64,000 nucleotides of DNA from NCBI GenBank assembly GCA_018716725.1, contig DVJP01000082.1, positions 1 to 64,000 of the forward strand, in the 5' to 3' direction. The notes beneath the pieces were generated by a model. It was given only the letters and a program-made list of their open reading frames with translations, had not been told where the DNA came from and ran no database searches. Source of the DNA: Candidatus Merdivicinus excrementipullorum (GTDB lineage: Bacteria; Bacillota; Clostridia; Oscillospirales; Ruminococcaceae). The number at the start of each line of letters is the position of its first letter. Positions within the stretch are counted from its first letter, which is position 1. Shown piece by piece: positions 17,883 through 27,200 of this stretch. Both the position numbers and the translations under genes were made by a program.

Positions 17883-19331
17883 TTAGTTGTCCCGGATGTT
17901 TTTGATGATGTCTTCAATAATCCCTTTGTCGTGGGGGTTGGTCTTTATCAGGTTCTCCACCTTTTTCAGGGTGTAGACAATGGTGGTGTGGTCCCGGCCG
18001 CCGAATTCCTGGCCGATTTCCTTCATGGTGGCCTGGGTGATTTCCCGGACGATGTAAATGGCGATCTGCCGTGCCTGGGAAATGGGGGCGTTCTTTTTAT
18101 TGGAACGGATGTCCGCCGGATTGACCTTATAGGTCTGGGCTACCTCGTCGATGATTCGCTCAATGGTGATGGGCATGGGCTGGTTGTCGTTGAGAATCTC
18201 TTTAATTACGTTCTGGGCTACGCTTAAGGAAGGGTCGGACCCGGTGTACAGCTTGTACATCTTGATCTTTTTCACCGCCCCTTCCAGCTGGCGGATATTG
18301 CTTTTCAGCTTGGCGGCGATAAAGTTGATAATGTCGTCGGGGATCCGGATCTGCAAAAGTTCCGCCTTCCGCTGGATAATGGCGATGCGGGTTTCCAAAT
18401 CCGGGGCGCCGATGTCCGCCAGAAGGCCCCATTCAAACCGGGATTTCAGCCGGTCGGCGATGACGTTGATGTCCTTGGGGGGGCGGTCGGAGGTAATGAC
18501 AATCTGCTTGCCGCACTGGTAAAGCTCGTTGAAGGTGTGGAAAAATTCCTCCTGGGAGGCCTCCTTGCCGGACAAAAACTGGATGTCGTCAATGAGGAAG
18601 AAATCGGAGTGCCGGTACTTCTCATGGAAGGGGCCGGTGTTCTGGTTTTTAATGGCCAGGATCAGTTCGTTGGAAAAGGTTTCGCAGTTGGTGTAAATGA
18701 CATTTAATGTAGGGTCGTTTTTCTGGATCTCATTTTTAATGGCCATGAGCAGGTGGGTTTTGCCCAAGCCGCTGGGGCCGTAAATGAAAAGGGGGTTGTA
18801 GGGCTTCATGGAAGTGCTGTGGATGTTGGCGGAGTTGGCCACGGATTTGCAGGCGGTGTAGGCAAACTCGTTTTTGCTGCCTACAATAAAGGTGTCGAAG
18901 GTGTAGTCGTAGTCCCCTACAAACAGGTCCGATTCCCGGATCTTCTGGTCCAGGAAGGAAAGGGAGCTGTCCCCGCCGGAATACACCGGCGCGGGAGCCG
19001 CCTCTTCCGGCTCCGCCGGGTGCGGGGTCTCCGCAGGAGGGGATGGCGGCGGTTCTGCCGGGGAAGCTTCTGCGCCGCAGAGGACCTCCACATTGACCGG
19101 AAATCCCAGCACCGCTTCAAAGGCTTCCTTCAGCTGGCTCAGATACTGGTCCACCAGGATGCTCCGGTAAAAACTGGACGACACAGACAGATAGGCTGTG
19201 TTGTTCTCAAAGCGGCCGGGTTCGATGTTTTTGATCCAGCAGCGGTAGGCGGTTTCGGTCAGTTCGCCCCTGCGGACCTTCTCCTGGAAATAATCTTTGA
19301 CAAGATTTAACACGTCAGAAAATGACTGCAT
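17883..19331 (-). CDS. dnaA: Chromosomal replication initiator DnaA
   Basis: A 482-residue initiator. Domain I covers about residues 1-85, a Pro/Glu-rich domain II about 88-116, the AAA+ domain contains Walker A GPSGLGKTHL (185-194) and Walker B FFLIDDIQFL, and the C-terminal DNA-binding domain carries the signature GGRDHTTIVYTLKKVE. It starts at ATG, after GGAGG. The 5' leader is about 235 bases long and contains several DnaA-box-like sites, so self-repression is likely. Confidence 0.98.
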   Translation of the reverse strand: MQSFSDVLNLVKDYFQEKVRRGELTETAYRCWIKNIEPGRFENNTAYLSVSSSFYRSILVDQYLSQLKEAFEAVLGFPVNVEVLCGAEASPAEPPPSPPAETPHPAEPEEAAPAPVYSGGDSSLSFLDQKIRESDLFVGDYDYTFDTFIVGSKNEFAYTACKSVANSANIHSTSMKPYNPLFIYGPSGLGKTHLLMAIKNEIQKNDPTLNVIYTNCETFSNELILAIKNQNTGPFHEKYRHSDFFLIDDIQFLSGKEASQEEFFHTFNELYQCGKQIVITSDRPPKDINVIADRLKSRFEWGLLADIGAPDLETRIAIIQRKAELLQIRIPDDIINFIAAKLKSNIRQLEGAVKKIKMYKLYTGSDPSLSVAQNVIKEILNDNQPMPITIERIIDEVAQTYKVNPADIRSNKKNAPISQARQIAIYIVREITQATMKEIGQEFGGRDHTTIVYTLKKVENLIKTNPHDKGIIEDIIKNIRDN

Positions 19332-19572
19332 AGTGAAATTCCTCCTGGCGGTTTATAAATCAATGGGACGCAAGTGAAAACAGAGAAAGATTTCCACACA
19401 AAAATGTGGAAAAAAGTGAAGAAATCTTCTTTTTGGCATGAAAAAAACCGTTCCTCCATGATTTTAACGCAGCCAGAGGTGGAAAAAGGCGGCGTGGAAC
19501 ATGTGGAAACTGAAAAATCACACAGGCGCTATTGGGGGAGAAGGAGTGAACCTATGTGGACTATTTGAAATT
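19332..19572. promoter_or_regulatory. oriC, dnaA upstream half: cluster of DnaA-box-like sites
   Basis: The dnaA leader has no gene but carries ATTTCCACA (19390-19398), TGTGGAAAA (19405-19413), GGTGGAAAA (19478-19486), TGTGGAAAC (19502-19510) and TGTGGACTA (19555-19563); TTTTCCACC follows at 19603-19611 beside the dnaA -35 box. The shared core is TTTTCCACA rather than the common TTATCCACA. With the other half at 17389-17882 it forms a bipartite origin around dnaA. Confidence 0.75.
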
Positions 19573-19601
19573 ATTATAGCACACTCTGAATTTTTTCGCA
19601 A
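19573..19601 (-). promoter_or_regulatory. Promoter of dnaA
   Basis: On the minus strand TTGCGA (19596-19601), a 17-base spacer and a perfect TATAAT (19573-19578). DnaA-box-like sites lie just upstream (19603-19611) and at about the transcription start (19555-19563), which fits autoregulation. Confidence 0.8.
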
Positions 19602-19701
19602 GTTTTCCACCGGGGTTTGTGAAGAAAAAACTGGCGGCTTCTTTTTGTTCAAAAAATGAGCAAATAAAAATGAGAATCATTTGGGAATTTTAAAAAAATG
19701 G

Positions 19702-19731
19702 TTGACAAAAAGGCTGTTTATCGGGTATACT
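19702..19731 (+). promoter_or_regulatory. Promoter of the rpmH-rnpA operon
   Basis: TTGACA (19702-19707), an 18-base spacer and TATACT (19726-19731), giving a leader of about 90 bases before rpmH. Confidence 0.85.
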
Positions 19732-19829
19732 ATTACATTGAGGGTTTTCGCTTTTTTTCGGGGATTACCGGTCCCCAACAGCACAGCAAAACCGCACACT
19801 TTGTTTTTGGTAAAAAGGAGGGGAAATAG

Positions 19830-19964
19830 ATGAAAAGAACCTATCAGCCCAAAAAACTGCATAGAAAGAAAGTTCATGGCTTCCGCAAAAGAATGAAAAC
19901 CGCCAACGGCCGGAAAGTTCTCAAGAGAAGACGTGACAAAGGCAGAGCGAGACTGACCCACTGA
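19830..19964 (+). CDS. rpmH: 50S ribosomal protein L34
   Basis: A 44-residue, strongly basic protein with the L34 pattern [20 protein letters not shown] at the start and a [13 protein letters not shown] tail. It is part of the large ribosomal subunit near the tunnel exit. The ATG follows AAGGAGGGG at about 7 bases. It is the first gene on the right side of the origin, as in nearly all Firmicutes. Confidence 0.98.
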   Translation: MKRTYQPKKLHRKKVHGFRKRMKTANGRKVLKRRRDKGRARLTH

Positions 19965-20097
19965 TTTTCATGGTATAAAGCTGGGGCGGCTGTTTGCTCT
20001 CAAAGACTGGGCGGGCTTCCCTGGCTTTCTTTCTTAATGCTGATCAAGTGGCTTATGAAAGCCGCTTCTTATTATAAATGGATATGGATGATGGAGA

Positions 20098-20481
20098 ATG
20101 GCTCAAAACCGCCCTTTGCCGGAAACGCTGAAATTAAATAAGGAATTTAAGCGGGCTTATTACCGCGGGAAAAGCGAAGCCTGCCCGTTTTTTGTCTGTT
20201 ATCAGGTGAAAAACCGCCGGCAGGGGCTGCGCTATGGCATTACCACTTCCAAAAAGGTGGGAAACGCCGTCTGCCGCAGCCGGGCAAGGCGGGTGATCCG
20301 GGCGGCGATGCGCAGCGTTTTGGATCGGTTCGAGCCGGACTGCGATTATGTATTCGTGGCCAGGGAAAGGATCGTAAACGCCAAGTCCTATCAGGTGGCG
20401 GCCGCTATGAAGGGATGCTTAAAAAAAATAAACGCCCCTTCCAAGCCAGCCGCAAAAGATATGAAAGTGCCGCAGGAATGA
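20098..20481 (+). CDS. rnpA: Ribonuclease P protein component
   Basis: A 127-residue protein that assists the RNase P RNA in cutting 5' leaders from tRNA precursors. [20 protein letters not shown] (about residues 46-65) is the conserved RNR-type region, with R-A-R-R in place of the usual R-N-R. The ATG at 20098 has GGAG only 2 bases upstream, which is poor spacing, but no better start keeps the N-terminal helix. It overlaps yidD by 4 bases. Confidence 0.96.
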   Translation: MAQNRPLPETLKLNKEFKRAYYRGKSEACPFFVCYQVKNRRQGLRYGITTSKKVGNAVCRSRARRVIRAAMRSVLDRFEPDCDYVFVARERIVNAKSYQVAAAMKGCLKKINAPSKPAAKDMKVPQE

Positions 20482-20771
20482 AAAAGGTCCTTGCGGCGCT
20501 GATCCGCTTTTATCAGCGCTATATTTCGGGGTTAAAACCGCCAAGCTGCCGATTTTACCCCACTTGTTCCGCTTATGCGCTCCAGGCCATTGAACGGTTC
20601 GGGGCTTTGAAAGGCGGCATTTTGAGCATCTGGAGGATTCTGCGGTGCAGCCCCCTCTGTCAGGGCGGGATCGATCCGGTGCCGGAAAAATTTGCCCTGC
20701 CGCCTTGGCGGTGGGAACGTCATGGAAAACAACACGGCAAACGCTGCCGCGATCGCAGGGACGATAAATAA
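20478..20771 (+). CDS. yidD: Membrane protein insertion efficiency factor YidD
   Basis: A 97-residue protein with the YidD core [20 protein letters not shown] followed by [14 protein letters not shown] and the cysteine-rich [13 protein letters not shown]. It helps YidC insert membrane proteins. The start at 20478 (ATGA overlap with the rnpA stop codon) was chosen over an upstream in-frame ATG at 20415 because it matches the family N-terminus. The C-terminal tail is unusually rich in Arg, His and Lys. Confidence 0.95.
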   Translation: MKKVLAALIRFYQRYISGLKPPSCRFYPTCSAYALQAIERFGALKGGILSIWRILRCSPLCQGGIDPVPEKFALPPWRWERHGKQHGKRCRDRRDDK

Positions 20772-20812
20772 ATGAAAAGTACGGCTTTCAGCTTTCAGAA
20801 AGGAATGTGCGC

Positions 20813-21952
20813 ATGACACAACTCTTTGGCTATCCTCTTGGGTGGATCATGTGGCTGCTGTATACGGTTATCCCCAACTACGGCATTTGCCTGATCCTGT
20901 TTACCGTGATGGTCCGGGCGATTCTGTTCCCATTGTCCATCAAGCAGCAGAAATCCTCGGCGAAAATGTCTGTCTTCCAGCCAAAAATGGCGGAGATCCA
21001 GAAAAAGTATGCCAACAATAAGGAAAAACAGCAGGAAGAGATGATGAAGCTCTACCAGGATCATGGCTATAACCCCATGAGCGGCTGCCTTCCCTTGCTG
21101 ATCCAGTTCCCCATTTTGTTCGGTATTATCGATGTTGTTTACAATCCTTTGAAGCATATCCTGCGGATCCCTTCGGATGTCATTACTCAGCTGTCGGATA
21201 TTATGTCGCAGCATGTCGCCCAGTTTAACAGCTATCAGGCGGAGCTGCAAATAGTTTCAGCAATTCAGAATCCGGATACAGCCGGCTGGTTTTCCTCTGT
21301 GGGGGCCGAATATGTGGACAAGATTGCCAATTTCGACTACAGCTTGTTTGGCCTAAACTTGGGAATTGTGCCGGAGATCAGCCTTAATTGGATGATCCTT
21401 GTCCCCATTTTGTCCGGCGTTACCTCCTTCCTGGTTTCCCTTGTTTCCATGAAAACCAATCCTTCCATGAATGCCAACCAGCAGAGCGGCTGCATGATGA
21501 AGGGCATGATGTACGGTATGCCCCTGTTCTCTGTCTGGATTGCTTTTACCGTGCCGGTGGGCGTTGGCATCTACTGGATTATTTCCAACGTTCTGGCAGG
21601 CGCGCAGTCTATTATCCTGAACAAAATGTACAGCCCCAGCCGGTATAAAGAAGAATATGAGCAGAAGATGCGGGAAGTGGAAGAACAGAAACGCTTGGAA
21701 CGTGAAAAACGGCGGAAGAAAAAGCTGGAGCGGGGCGAAGAGCTGGCTGAGGAAGACATGACGGAAGAAGAACTGAAGCAGTTCAAAAAAGCCCGCCGCC
21801 AGCAGCGGACAGAAGATCCCGACCGCAACCCGGAGGAGGAATACCTGACCTCTAAAGAACAGGCCCGCCGCCGTTTGGCGGAGGCCCGCAGACGGGATGC
21901 GGAAAAATACGGGGAAGAATACCATGAGGTTACCGATAAAGACCTGATGTGA
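20813..21952 (+). CDS. yidC: YidC/Oxa1-family membrane protein insertase
   Basis: A 379-residue insertase. It has a positively charged hydrophilic groove region (VRAILFPLSIKQQKSSAKM, about residues 39-57), a cytoplasmic coiled hairpin (KYANNKEKQQEEMMKLYQ) and further hydrophobic segments near residues 90-110, 190-215 and 245-275. The tail from about 290 is a highly charged Glu/Lys/Arg extension. ATG at 20813 has AAAGGA at 8-9 bases; the GTG six bases earlier is too close. No lipobox is evident at the N-terminus. Confidence 0.96.
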   Translation: MTQLFGYPLGWIMWLLYTVIPNYGICLILFTVMVRAILFPLSIKQQKSSAKMSVFQPKMAEIQKKYANNKEKQQEEMMKLYQDHGYNPMSGCLPLLIQFPILFGIIDVVYNPLKHILRIPSDVITQLSDIMSQHVAQFNSYQAELQIVSAIQNPDTAGWFSSVGAEYVDKIANFDYSLFGLNLGIVPEISLNWMILVPILSGVTSFLVSLVSMKTNPSMNANQQSGCMMKGMMYGMPLFSVWIAFTVPVGVGIYWIISNVLAGAQSIILNKMYSPSRYKEEYEQKMREVEEQKRLEREKRRKKKLERGEELAEEDMTEEELKQFKKARRQQRTEDPDRNPEEEYLTSKEQARRRLAEARRRDAEKYGEEYHEVTDKDLM

Positions 21953-21975
21953 CAAAAAATGGATGGAGGCGGAAT

Positions 21976-22995
21976 ATGATTCGTCAGTATACTGCCACCG
22001 GCGCAACGGTGGATGAAGCCATTGCCAATGCCTGCAAAGAATTAGGGGTTTCCCCCGATGAGGTTCGCCCGGAAATCCTCCGGTTCCCTAAAAAGGGATT
22101 TTTGGGATTCGGAAAAGTGACAGCGGAAGTCCGCGTCAGCATTGAAACGGAGGACGAACCCAAAAAGCCTGTTAAAAAACAAGCTCCGGCTCCGAAGCCC
22201 AAAGCTCCCGAAGCTTCTGCGGCAAAACAGCCGGAACCCCCTGCCCCTAAGCAGGAAAAAGCGGCGGAACCGCCCCGGAAAGAGGAGAAAACTGTATCGG
22301 AAAAGAAACCGCAGCCGGAAGCTCCCCAAACCCCTGCGGCTCCCGCAAAAGAGCAGACGGGAGATCTGCGCCTTAAAATGGAGACGGCGGAAGCCTATCT
22401 GCGGGATATTTTTGAAAAAATGGGGGTCACGGACCTTTCTGTGCGGATGGAACCCTTGGAAAACCGCAATGTGATGATTCATCTGGACGGCGAAAGCATT
22501 GGGACGATTATCGGCAAACGGGGCGAAACGCTGGATGCAATCCAGTACCTGGTTTCCCTGGCCGCGAACCGCAGCGAGGGCGAGTACGTCCGTTTTACCA
22601 TCAATGCCGGAAATTACCGGGAAAAACGGGAGGAAACCTTGAAGGCCCTGGCGCAGCGTATGGCCAAAAAGGCGCTGAAAACCGGGCGTCCCGTGGCTCT
22701 GGAGCCTATGAACCCCTATGAGCGCCGGATTATCCACGCTGTTGTGACGGACATCGACGGCGTATTTTCCAAATCTACCGGCGAGGAACCCAACCGCAAG
22801 GTTGTAATTAAACCGTCCTCCCGCCGGAACAGCGGCGGCAAGGGACGTTCCGGACGTTCTTCCCGTCCCAATAATAAGCCGGCTCCGGCTGCGGAAAGTC
22901 AGGCTCCGGAGACAGCGCCGGCTCCTGCGCCAGCCAAAGAAGAAAAGGTTATTTTGGACGATCACGTCAAGCTGTATTCTAAAATCGAATTATAA
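21976..22995 (+). CDS. jag: Jag/KhpB RNA-binding protein
   Basis: A 339-residue protein with a Jag-N domain (about residues 1-50, GFLGFGK), a long Ala/Pro/Lys/Glu linker (about 57-133), a KH domain (about 135-212, GTIIGKRGETLDAIQYL) and an R3H domain (about 215-275, with YERRIIHAVV). It ends in a Gly/Ser/Arg-rich then Ala/Pro-rich tail. KhpB binds RNA and in streptococci affects cell elongation. The start at 21976 follows GGAGG at 6 bases; an upstream in-frame start at 21949 overlaps yidC and lacks a site. Confidence 0.95.
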   Translation: MIRQYTATGATVDEAIANACKELGVSPDEVRPEILRFPKKGFLGFGKVTAEVRVSIETEDEPKKPVKKQAPAPKPKAPEASAAKQPEPPAPKQEKAAEPPRKEEKTVSEKKPQPEAPQTPAAPAKEQTGDLRLKMETAEAYLRDIFEKMGVTDLSVRMEPLENRNVMIHLDGESIGTIIGKRGETLDAIQYLVSLAANRSEGEYVRFTINAGNYREKREETLKALAQRMAKKALKTGRPVALEPMNPYERRIIHAVVTDIDGVFSKSTGEEPNRKVVIKPSSRRNSGGKGRSGRSSRPNNKPAPAAESQAPETAPAPAPAKEEKVILDDHVKLYSKIEL

Positions 22996-23003
22996 GCATT
23001 GGG

Positions 23004-23038
23004 AACCTCTCCAGCCGTCTGCCGGCGGAGAGGTTTTT
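23004..23038 (+). terminator. Intrinsic terminator between jag and mnmE
   Basis: AACCTCTCC pairs with GGAGAGGTT around a G/C-rich loop and is followed by TTTT. It sits 9 bases after the jag stop codon and 22 before mnmE, so mnmE may depend on readthrough or on a promoter I cannot place. Confidence 0.75.
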
Positions 23039-23059
23039 CCTTAAAGGAAAGGAGCAGGT

Positions 23060-24430
23060 ATGGCAGATTCAAAAACAATTGCGGCCATTTCCACGCCTAA
23101 CGCAGTGGGCGGCATCAGCGTGCTGCGGATTTCCGGCCCGGAGGCCATCGCCGCCGCGGACCGGGTGTTCCGGCCGGTGTCCGGGAAGCCTCTGGCCTCC
23201 CATAAGGGCTACACGGCGGCTTACGGCACGATTTTTGACGGGGAGGATACCTTGGATGATGTGGTTGCCACGGTGTTTCTGGGGCCGAAAAGCTACACTG
23301 GCGAGGACGTGGTGGAGATTTCCTGCCACGGGGGGTTGTATGTCACCCGCCGGATTTTAATGGCCATCATCAAACAGGGGGTTTCCCTGGCGGGGCCGGG
23401 GGAATTTACCAAACGGGCTTTTTTAAACGGAAAGATGTCCCTGACCCAGGCGGAAGGCGTGGCGGATCTGATTATGGCCAGCGGCCAGCAGGGACTTCGC
23501 AGCGCCCGGGGCGCTATGCAGGGGGAGCTTTACCGGAAAATCCGGAGCTGTACGGACCGCCTGCTGACTGTCAGCGGCCATATCGCCGCTTATATGGACT
23601 ACCCGGAGGAGGAAATCGACCCGGTGGAATCCAACGAGATCCGGGACGCCTTGGCGGATGTGAAAGCCCAGCTGGACGGGCTGTTGGCCAATTTTGACCA
23701 GGGGAAAATGATCCGGGAAGGGGTGGAAACCGTCATTCTGGGCAAGCCCAATGTGGGGAAATCCACCCTGATGAACCTGTTGGCCGGAACAAAAAAGAGC
23801 ATTGTCACAGACATCCCCGGGACCACCCGAGATGTGGTGGAGGAAACTGTCACCCTGGACGGCCTGGTCCTGCGGCTGGCCGACACCGCCGGTATCCGGG
23901 AAACAGAGGATTTCGTGGAGAAAGCCGGCGTAGAGCTGGCCTTGCAGCGTCTTGACACCGCCCAACTGGTGCTGGCGGTTTTCGACAGCTCCTCTCCCCT
24001 TTCCCAAGAGGACAAGGACCTGATTAAGCGGCTGGAAGGGCTGCCCTGCGTGGCGGTGTGCAATAAATCCGACCTGGAGCAGCAGTTGGACATGGAATTT
24101 CTGCGGGCGCATTTTCCCCACATTGTGGAAATCTCCGCCCGGGAAAATCAGGGTCTTTCGGAACTCACCCGGGAGGTGATGGACGTTCTTTCGTTGACAG
24201 GCACAGACGTTTCCGGTCCGATGCTGGCCAATCTCCGGCAGTTTGAATGCGCCCAGCGCGCTTCCAATCTTCTGGGGGAGGCACAGGCCACCCTGGTGGG
24301 GGGGTACACCCTGGATGCAGTGGATGTTTCTTTGGAAAGCGTCATTTCCGCCCTGCTGGAACTGACTGGCGAACGGGTGACGGACGCTGTGGTGGATCAG
24401 GTGTTCTCTCATTTCTGCGTGGGGAAATAG
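23060..24430 (+). CDS. mnmE: tRNA uridine-5-carboxymethylaminomethyl modification GTPase MnmE
   Basis: A 456-residue GTPase that with MnmG modifies wobble uridine 34. An N-terminal formyl-THF-binding domain (about 1-120) precedes helices and an inserted G domain: GKPNVGKSTLMN (P-loop), DIPGTTRD, DTAGIRE and NKSD. The C-terminal FCVGK keeps the catalytic Cys453. GGAG lies before the ATG. Confidence 0.98.
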   Translation: MADSKTIAAISTPNAVGGISVLRISGPEAIAAADRVFRPVSGKPLASHKGYTAAYGTIFDGEDTLDDVVATVFLGPKSYTGEDVVEISCHGGLYVTRRILMAIIKQGVSLAGPGEFTKRAFLNGKMSLTQAEGVADLIMASGQQGLRSARGAMQGELYRKIRSCTDRLLTVSGHIAAYMDYPEEEIDPVESNEIRDALADVKAQLDGLLANFDQGKMIREGVETVILGKPNVGKSTLMNLLAGTKKSIVTDIPGTTRDVVEETVTLDGLVLRLADTAGIRETEDFVEKAGVELALQRLDTAQLVLAVFDSSSPLSQEDKDLIKRLEGLPCVAVCNKSDLEQQLDMEFLRAHFPHIVEISARENQGLSELTREVMDVLSLTGTDVSGPMLANLRQFECAQRASNLLGEAQATLVGGYTLDAVDVSLESVISALLELTGERVTDAVVDQVFSHFCVGK

Positions 24431-24487
24431 TGTATTTTATAGAAGTACAGATACGCAATTTAAGAATGTTTATAAGAAAGGAACAAT

Positions 24488-26380
24488 ATGAGCGATTATC
24501 TTGCATCTTATGATGTTGCGGTTATCGGGGCCGGGCATGCAGGAATTGAGGCTGCAATGGCGGCGGCCAGGCTGGGAGCCAAAACGGTGTTGTTTACCCT
24601 AACCTTGGACGGCATTGCCAATCTCCCCTGCAACCCCTCTATTGGCGGTACAGCAAAAGGGCACTTGGTGCGGGAGATTGACGCCTTGGGCGGCGTTATG
24701 GGAATTGCCGCCGACGCCAATACCTTGCAGAGCCGGATGCTGAACCTTGGAAAAGGCCCTGCAGTCCATAGCTTACGGGCGCAGATCGACCGGCAGGCAT
24801 ATCATGTTTATATGAAGAAGCTGCTGGAAGGACAGCAGGGGCTGGATGTCCGTCAGGCGGAAATTACCGGGATTGAAGTGGAGGACGGAAAAATTGCCGG
24901 TGTCATCACCCGTCTGGGGGCCCGTTACCAGGTAAAGGCTGCCATTATTGCCAGCGGCACCTATTTAAATGGAGAAATCCATGTGGGGGAAGTTTCCTAT
25001 CCCGGCGGGCCGGATGGCGTTGCGCCGGCTGTCGGCCTGACAGCGGATTTGGAGCGGCACGGAATCCATCTGCGCCGCTTTAAGACGGGTACCCCTTCCC
25101 GGGTGCACCGCCGCAGCATTGACTTCTCCAAACTTGAGGAACAAAAGGGCGATGAGAAGGTGACGGCTTTCAGTTTTGCCGCGGAGCGTCCGCCGGAAAA
25201 TGTGGTGAGCTGCCACATCGCTTATACCAATGAAGAGACCCACCGGATTATTCTGGACAACCTGGACAAGTCTCCTATTTACAGCGGACGGATTCACGCA
25301 ATCGGCCCTCGGTACTGCCCCAGTATCGAGGATAAGATTGTGCGGTTTTCGGATAAGCCCCGGCACCAGTGCTTTGTGGAACCCATGGGCCTGGACACGG
25401 ACGAGATGTATTTGCAGGGGCTGTCCTCTTCTCTGCCGGAGGATGTGCAGCTGAAATTTCTCCGTTCCATGAAAGGCTTCGAGGAAATCCAGGTCATGCG
25501 CAACGCCTACGCCATCGAATACGATTGCTGCGATCCTTTGGACCTGCGGGCTACTTTGGAATTCCGTCAGGTGGAAGGGCTTTACGGCGCGGGACAGTTC
25601 AACGGCACCTCCGGATACGAGGAAGCGGCGGCCCAGGGACTCATTGCCGGCATTAACGCCGCTCGGAAAATCCAGGGAAAAACAGCTTTCACTTTGGACC
25701 GTTCCACCTCTTATATTGGAACCCTAATTGACGACCTGGTGACTAAAGGATGTTCCGACCCTTACCGAATGATGACTTCCCGCAGCGAATTCCGGCTGAT
25801 TCTGCGACAGGATAACGCTGACGAAAGGCTGACTCCTTTGGGATACTCCATGGGCCTCATTGATGAGGACTGCTATCAAAAATTTCTTTTAAAAATGGGA
25901 CAGGTTGCGGCGGAAAAGGAACGAGTTTCCAAGGTTTCGGTTTCTCCGTCCCCGGAGTTAAATGAACTGCTTGTTTCACGTGGAACATCTGAAGTCAGCA
26001 CCGGAACCAGGCTTTTGGAACTGTTAAAGCGGCCCCAGTTGTCTTATGAAGATTTGGCGCCTTTTGACCCGGAACGCCCTGCACTGCCGGACGCTGTACA
26101 GGAGCAGGTAGAAATCCAGATAAAATACGAAGGTTATATCAAAAAACAGTTTGCAGAAGTGGAAGAAATGCGGAAGCTGGAAAAGCAAAAATTACCCTCA
26201 AATCTGCCCTTTGAACAAATTGACGGGCTTCGTTTGGAGGCAAGGGAAAAGCTTTCCCGGGTACAGCCGGAAAATGTGGGGCAGGCTTCCAGAATATCCG
26301 GCGTCAATCCGGCGGATATTTCCGCGCTGCTGATTTGGCTCGCTGCACACAAGGAAGAAAGGAATAATACCAATGATTGA
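24488..26380 (+). CDS. mnmG: tRNA uridine-5-carboxymethylaminomethyl modification enzyme MnmG
   Basis: A 630-residue FAD enzyme, the partner of MnmE. VIGAGHAGIEAAMAAARLG (about 13-31) is the FAD dinucleotide-binding loop, NPSIGGTAKGHLVREIDALGG is a signature of the family, and GQFNGTSGYEEAAAQGLIAG (about 370-390) is the second GidA motif. A perfect parS site is embedded in its coding sequence at 25972-25987. Its 3' end overlaps rsmG by 8 bases. Confidence 0.98.
   Translation: MSDYLASYDVAVIGAGHAGIEAAMAAARLGAKTVLFTLTLDGIANLPCNPSIGGTAKGHLVREIDALGGVMGIAADANTLQSRMLNLGKGPAVHSLRAQIDRQAYHVYMKKLLEGQQGLDVRQAEITGIEVEDGKIAGVITRLGARYQVKAAIIASGTYLNGEIHVGEVSYPGGPDGVAPAVGLTADLERHGIHLRRFKTGTPSRVHRRSIDFSKLEEQKGDEKVTAFSFAAERPPENVVSCHIAYTNEETHRIILDNLDKSPIYSGRIHAIGPRYCPSIEDKIVRFSDKPRHQCFVEPMGLDTDEMYLQGLSSSLPEDVQLKFLRSMKGFEEIQVMRNAYAIEYDCCDPLDLRATLEFRQVEGLYGAGQFNGTSGYEEAAAQGLIAGINAARKIQGKTAFTLDRSTSYIGTLIDDLVTKGCSDPYRMMTSRSEFRLILRQDNADERLTPLGYSMGLIDEDCYQKFLLKMGQVAAEKERVSKVSVSPSPELNELLVSRGTSEVSTGTRLLELLKRPQLSYEDLAPFDPERPALPDAVQEQVEIQIKYEGYIKKQFAEVEEMRKLEKQKLPSNLPFEQIDGLRLEAREKLSRVQPENVGQASRISGVNPADISALLIWLAAHKEERNNTND
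25972..25987 (+). other. parS site inside mnmG
   Basis: TGTTTCACGTGGAACA, a 16-base ParB-binding palindrome that matches the conserved bacterial parS with one allowed asymmetry. It lies within codons of mnmG, about 2 kb from the other two sites. Confidence 0.93.
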
Positions 26381-27092
26381 CAGCGCATATTTAAAAGATG
26401 TGATGGCTTCCCAAGGGCTTAAATATTCAGATGATTTGGCAGAGAAACTGGATTTGTACGCCCGTCTCCTGGTTGAGTGGAATGAAAAAATCAACCTGAC
26501 GGCCATTACTGACCCAGCCGGAATTGTCCTGAAACACTTTGTGGACAGCCTTCTTTTGACAAAAGCTGCAGAAATCCCGCAAAATGCTTCTCTAATTGAC
26601 ATTGGAACCGGCGCCGGGTTTCCTTCTGTTCCGGTGAAGCTTTACCGGCCGGATATTCGATTAGTTTTGCTGGACAGCCTGAATAAACGCATCAATTTTC
26701 TCAGTACATTGGCCCGGGAACTGGAAATTCAAGCAGAATGCCGCCACGGACGTGCAGAGGAAATTGGCCGGGAACCGGCGTATCGGGAGCAATTTGACAT
26801 AGTGACTGCAAGAGCCGTGACCAATCTGCGGGACCTTTCGGAGTATTGCCTGCCATATGTCAAGGTTGGAGGCTATTTCGCGGCGTTGAAAGGCTATGAC
26901 GTAGAGGAAGAATGGAAGGAAGCGCAATTTGCCATCAGTCAAATGGGCGGAAAGACCGAAGATATCCGCAAGTTTGATTTGGGAGAAGAAGCCCGCCGTG
27001 CCATTGTCCTCATTAAAAAAGTTCGACCGACTCCGGCAAAATACCCCCGTCCTGCCGCCAAAATGAAGAAATCCCCCCTGACGGCGCGTTAA
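26373..27092 (+). CDS. rsmG: 16S rRNA (guanine527-N7)-methyltransferase
   Basis: A 239-residue SAM enzyme that methylates G527 of 16S rRNA; its loss gives low-level streptomycin resistance in several species. The SAM motif LIDIGTGAGFPSVPVKL lies at about residues 74-90, and FDIVTARAVTNL at about 139-150. The ATG lies 8 bases inside the end of mnmG. The C-terminal tail is rich in Lys and Pro. Confidence 0.97.
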   Translation: MIDSAYLKDVMASQGLKYSDDLAEKLDLYARLLVEWNEKINLTAITDPAGIVLKHFVDSLLLTKAAEIPQNASLIDIGTGAGFPSVPVKLYRPDIRLVLLDSLNKRINFLSTLARELEIQAECRHGRAEEIGREPAYREQFDIVTARAVTNLRDLSEYCLPYVKVGGYFAALKGYDVEEEWKEAQFAISQMGGKTEDIRKFDLGEEARRAIVLIKKVRPTPAKYPRPAAKMKKSPLTAR

Positions 27093-27131
27093 AACCTGTC
27101 GAGAAGCCGCAATTCCTGCGGTGAAAAAACC

Positions 27132-27160
27132 TGGAAATAATTTCCCGCCTGTGGTATACT
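27132..27160 (+). promoter_or_regulatory. Probable promoter of noc
   Basis: TGGAAA (27132-27137), 17 bases, then TATACT (27155-27160), about 40 bases before noc. AATTTCCCG lies in the spacer and resembles half of the Noc-binding palindrome. Confidence 0.5.
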
Positions 27161-27200
27161 GCAATTACGGACAAGTATTCTGTGAATTGGAGGAAGCCAT

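Noticed and set aside
19668-19682. AAATGAGAATCATTT, a Fur-box-like palindrome upstream of rpmH
   Set aside because: It matches only about two thirds of a Fur site, stands alone and lies before a ribosomal protein gene where iron control is not expected.
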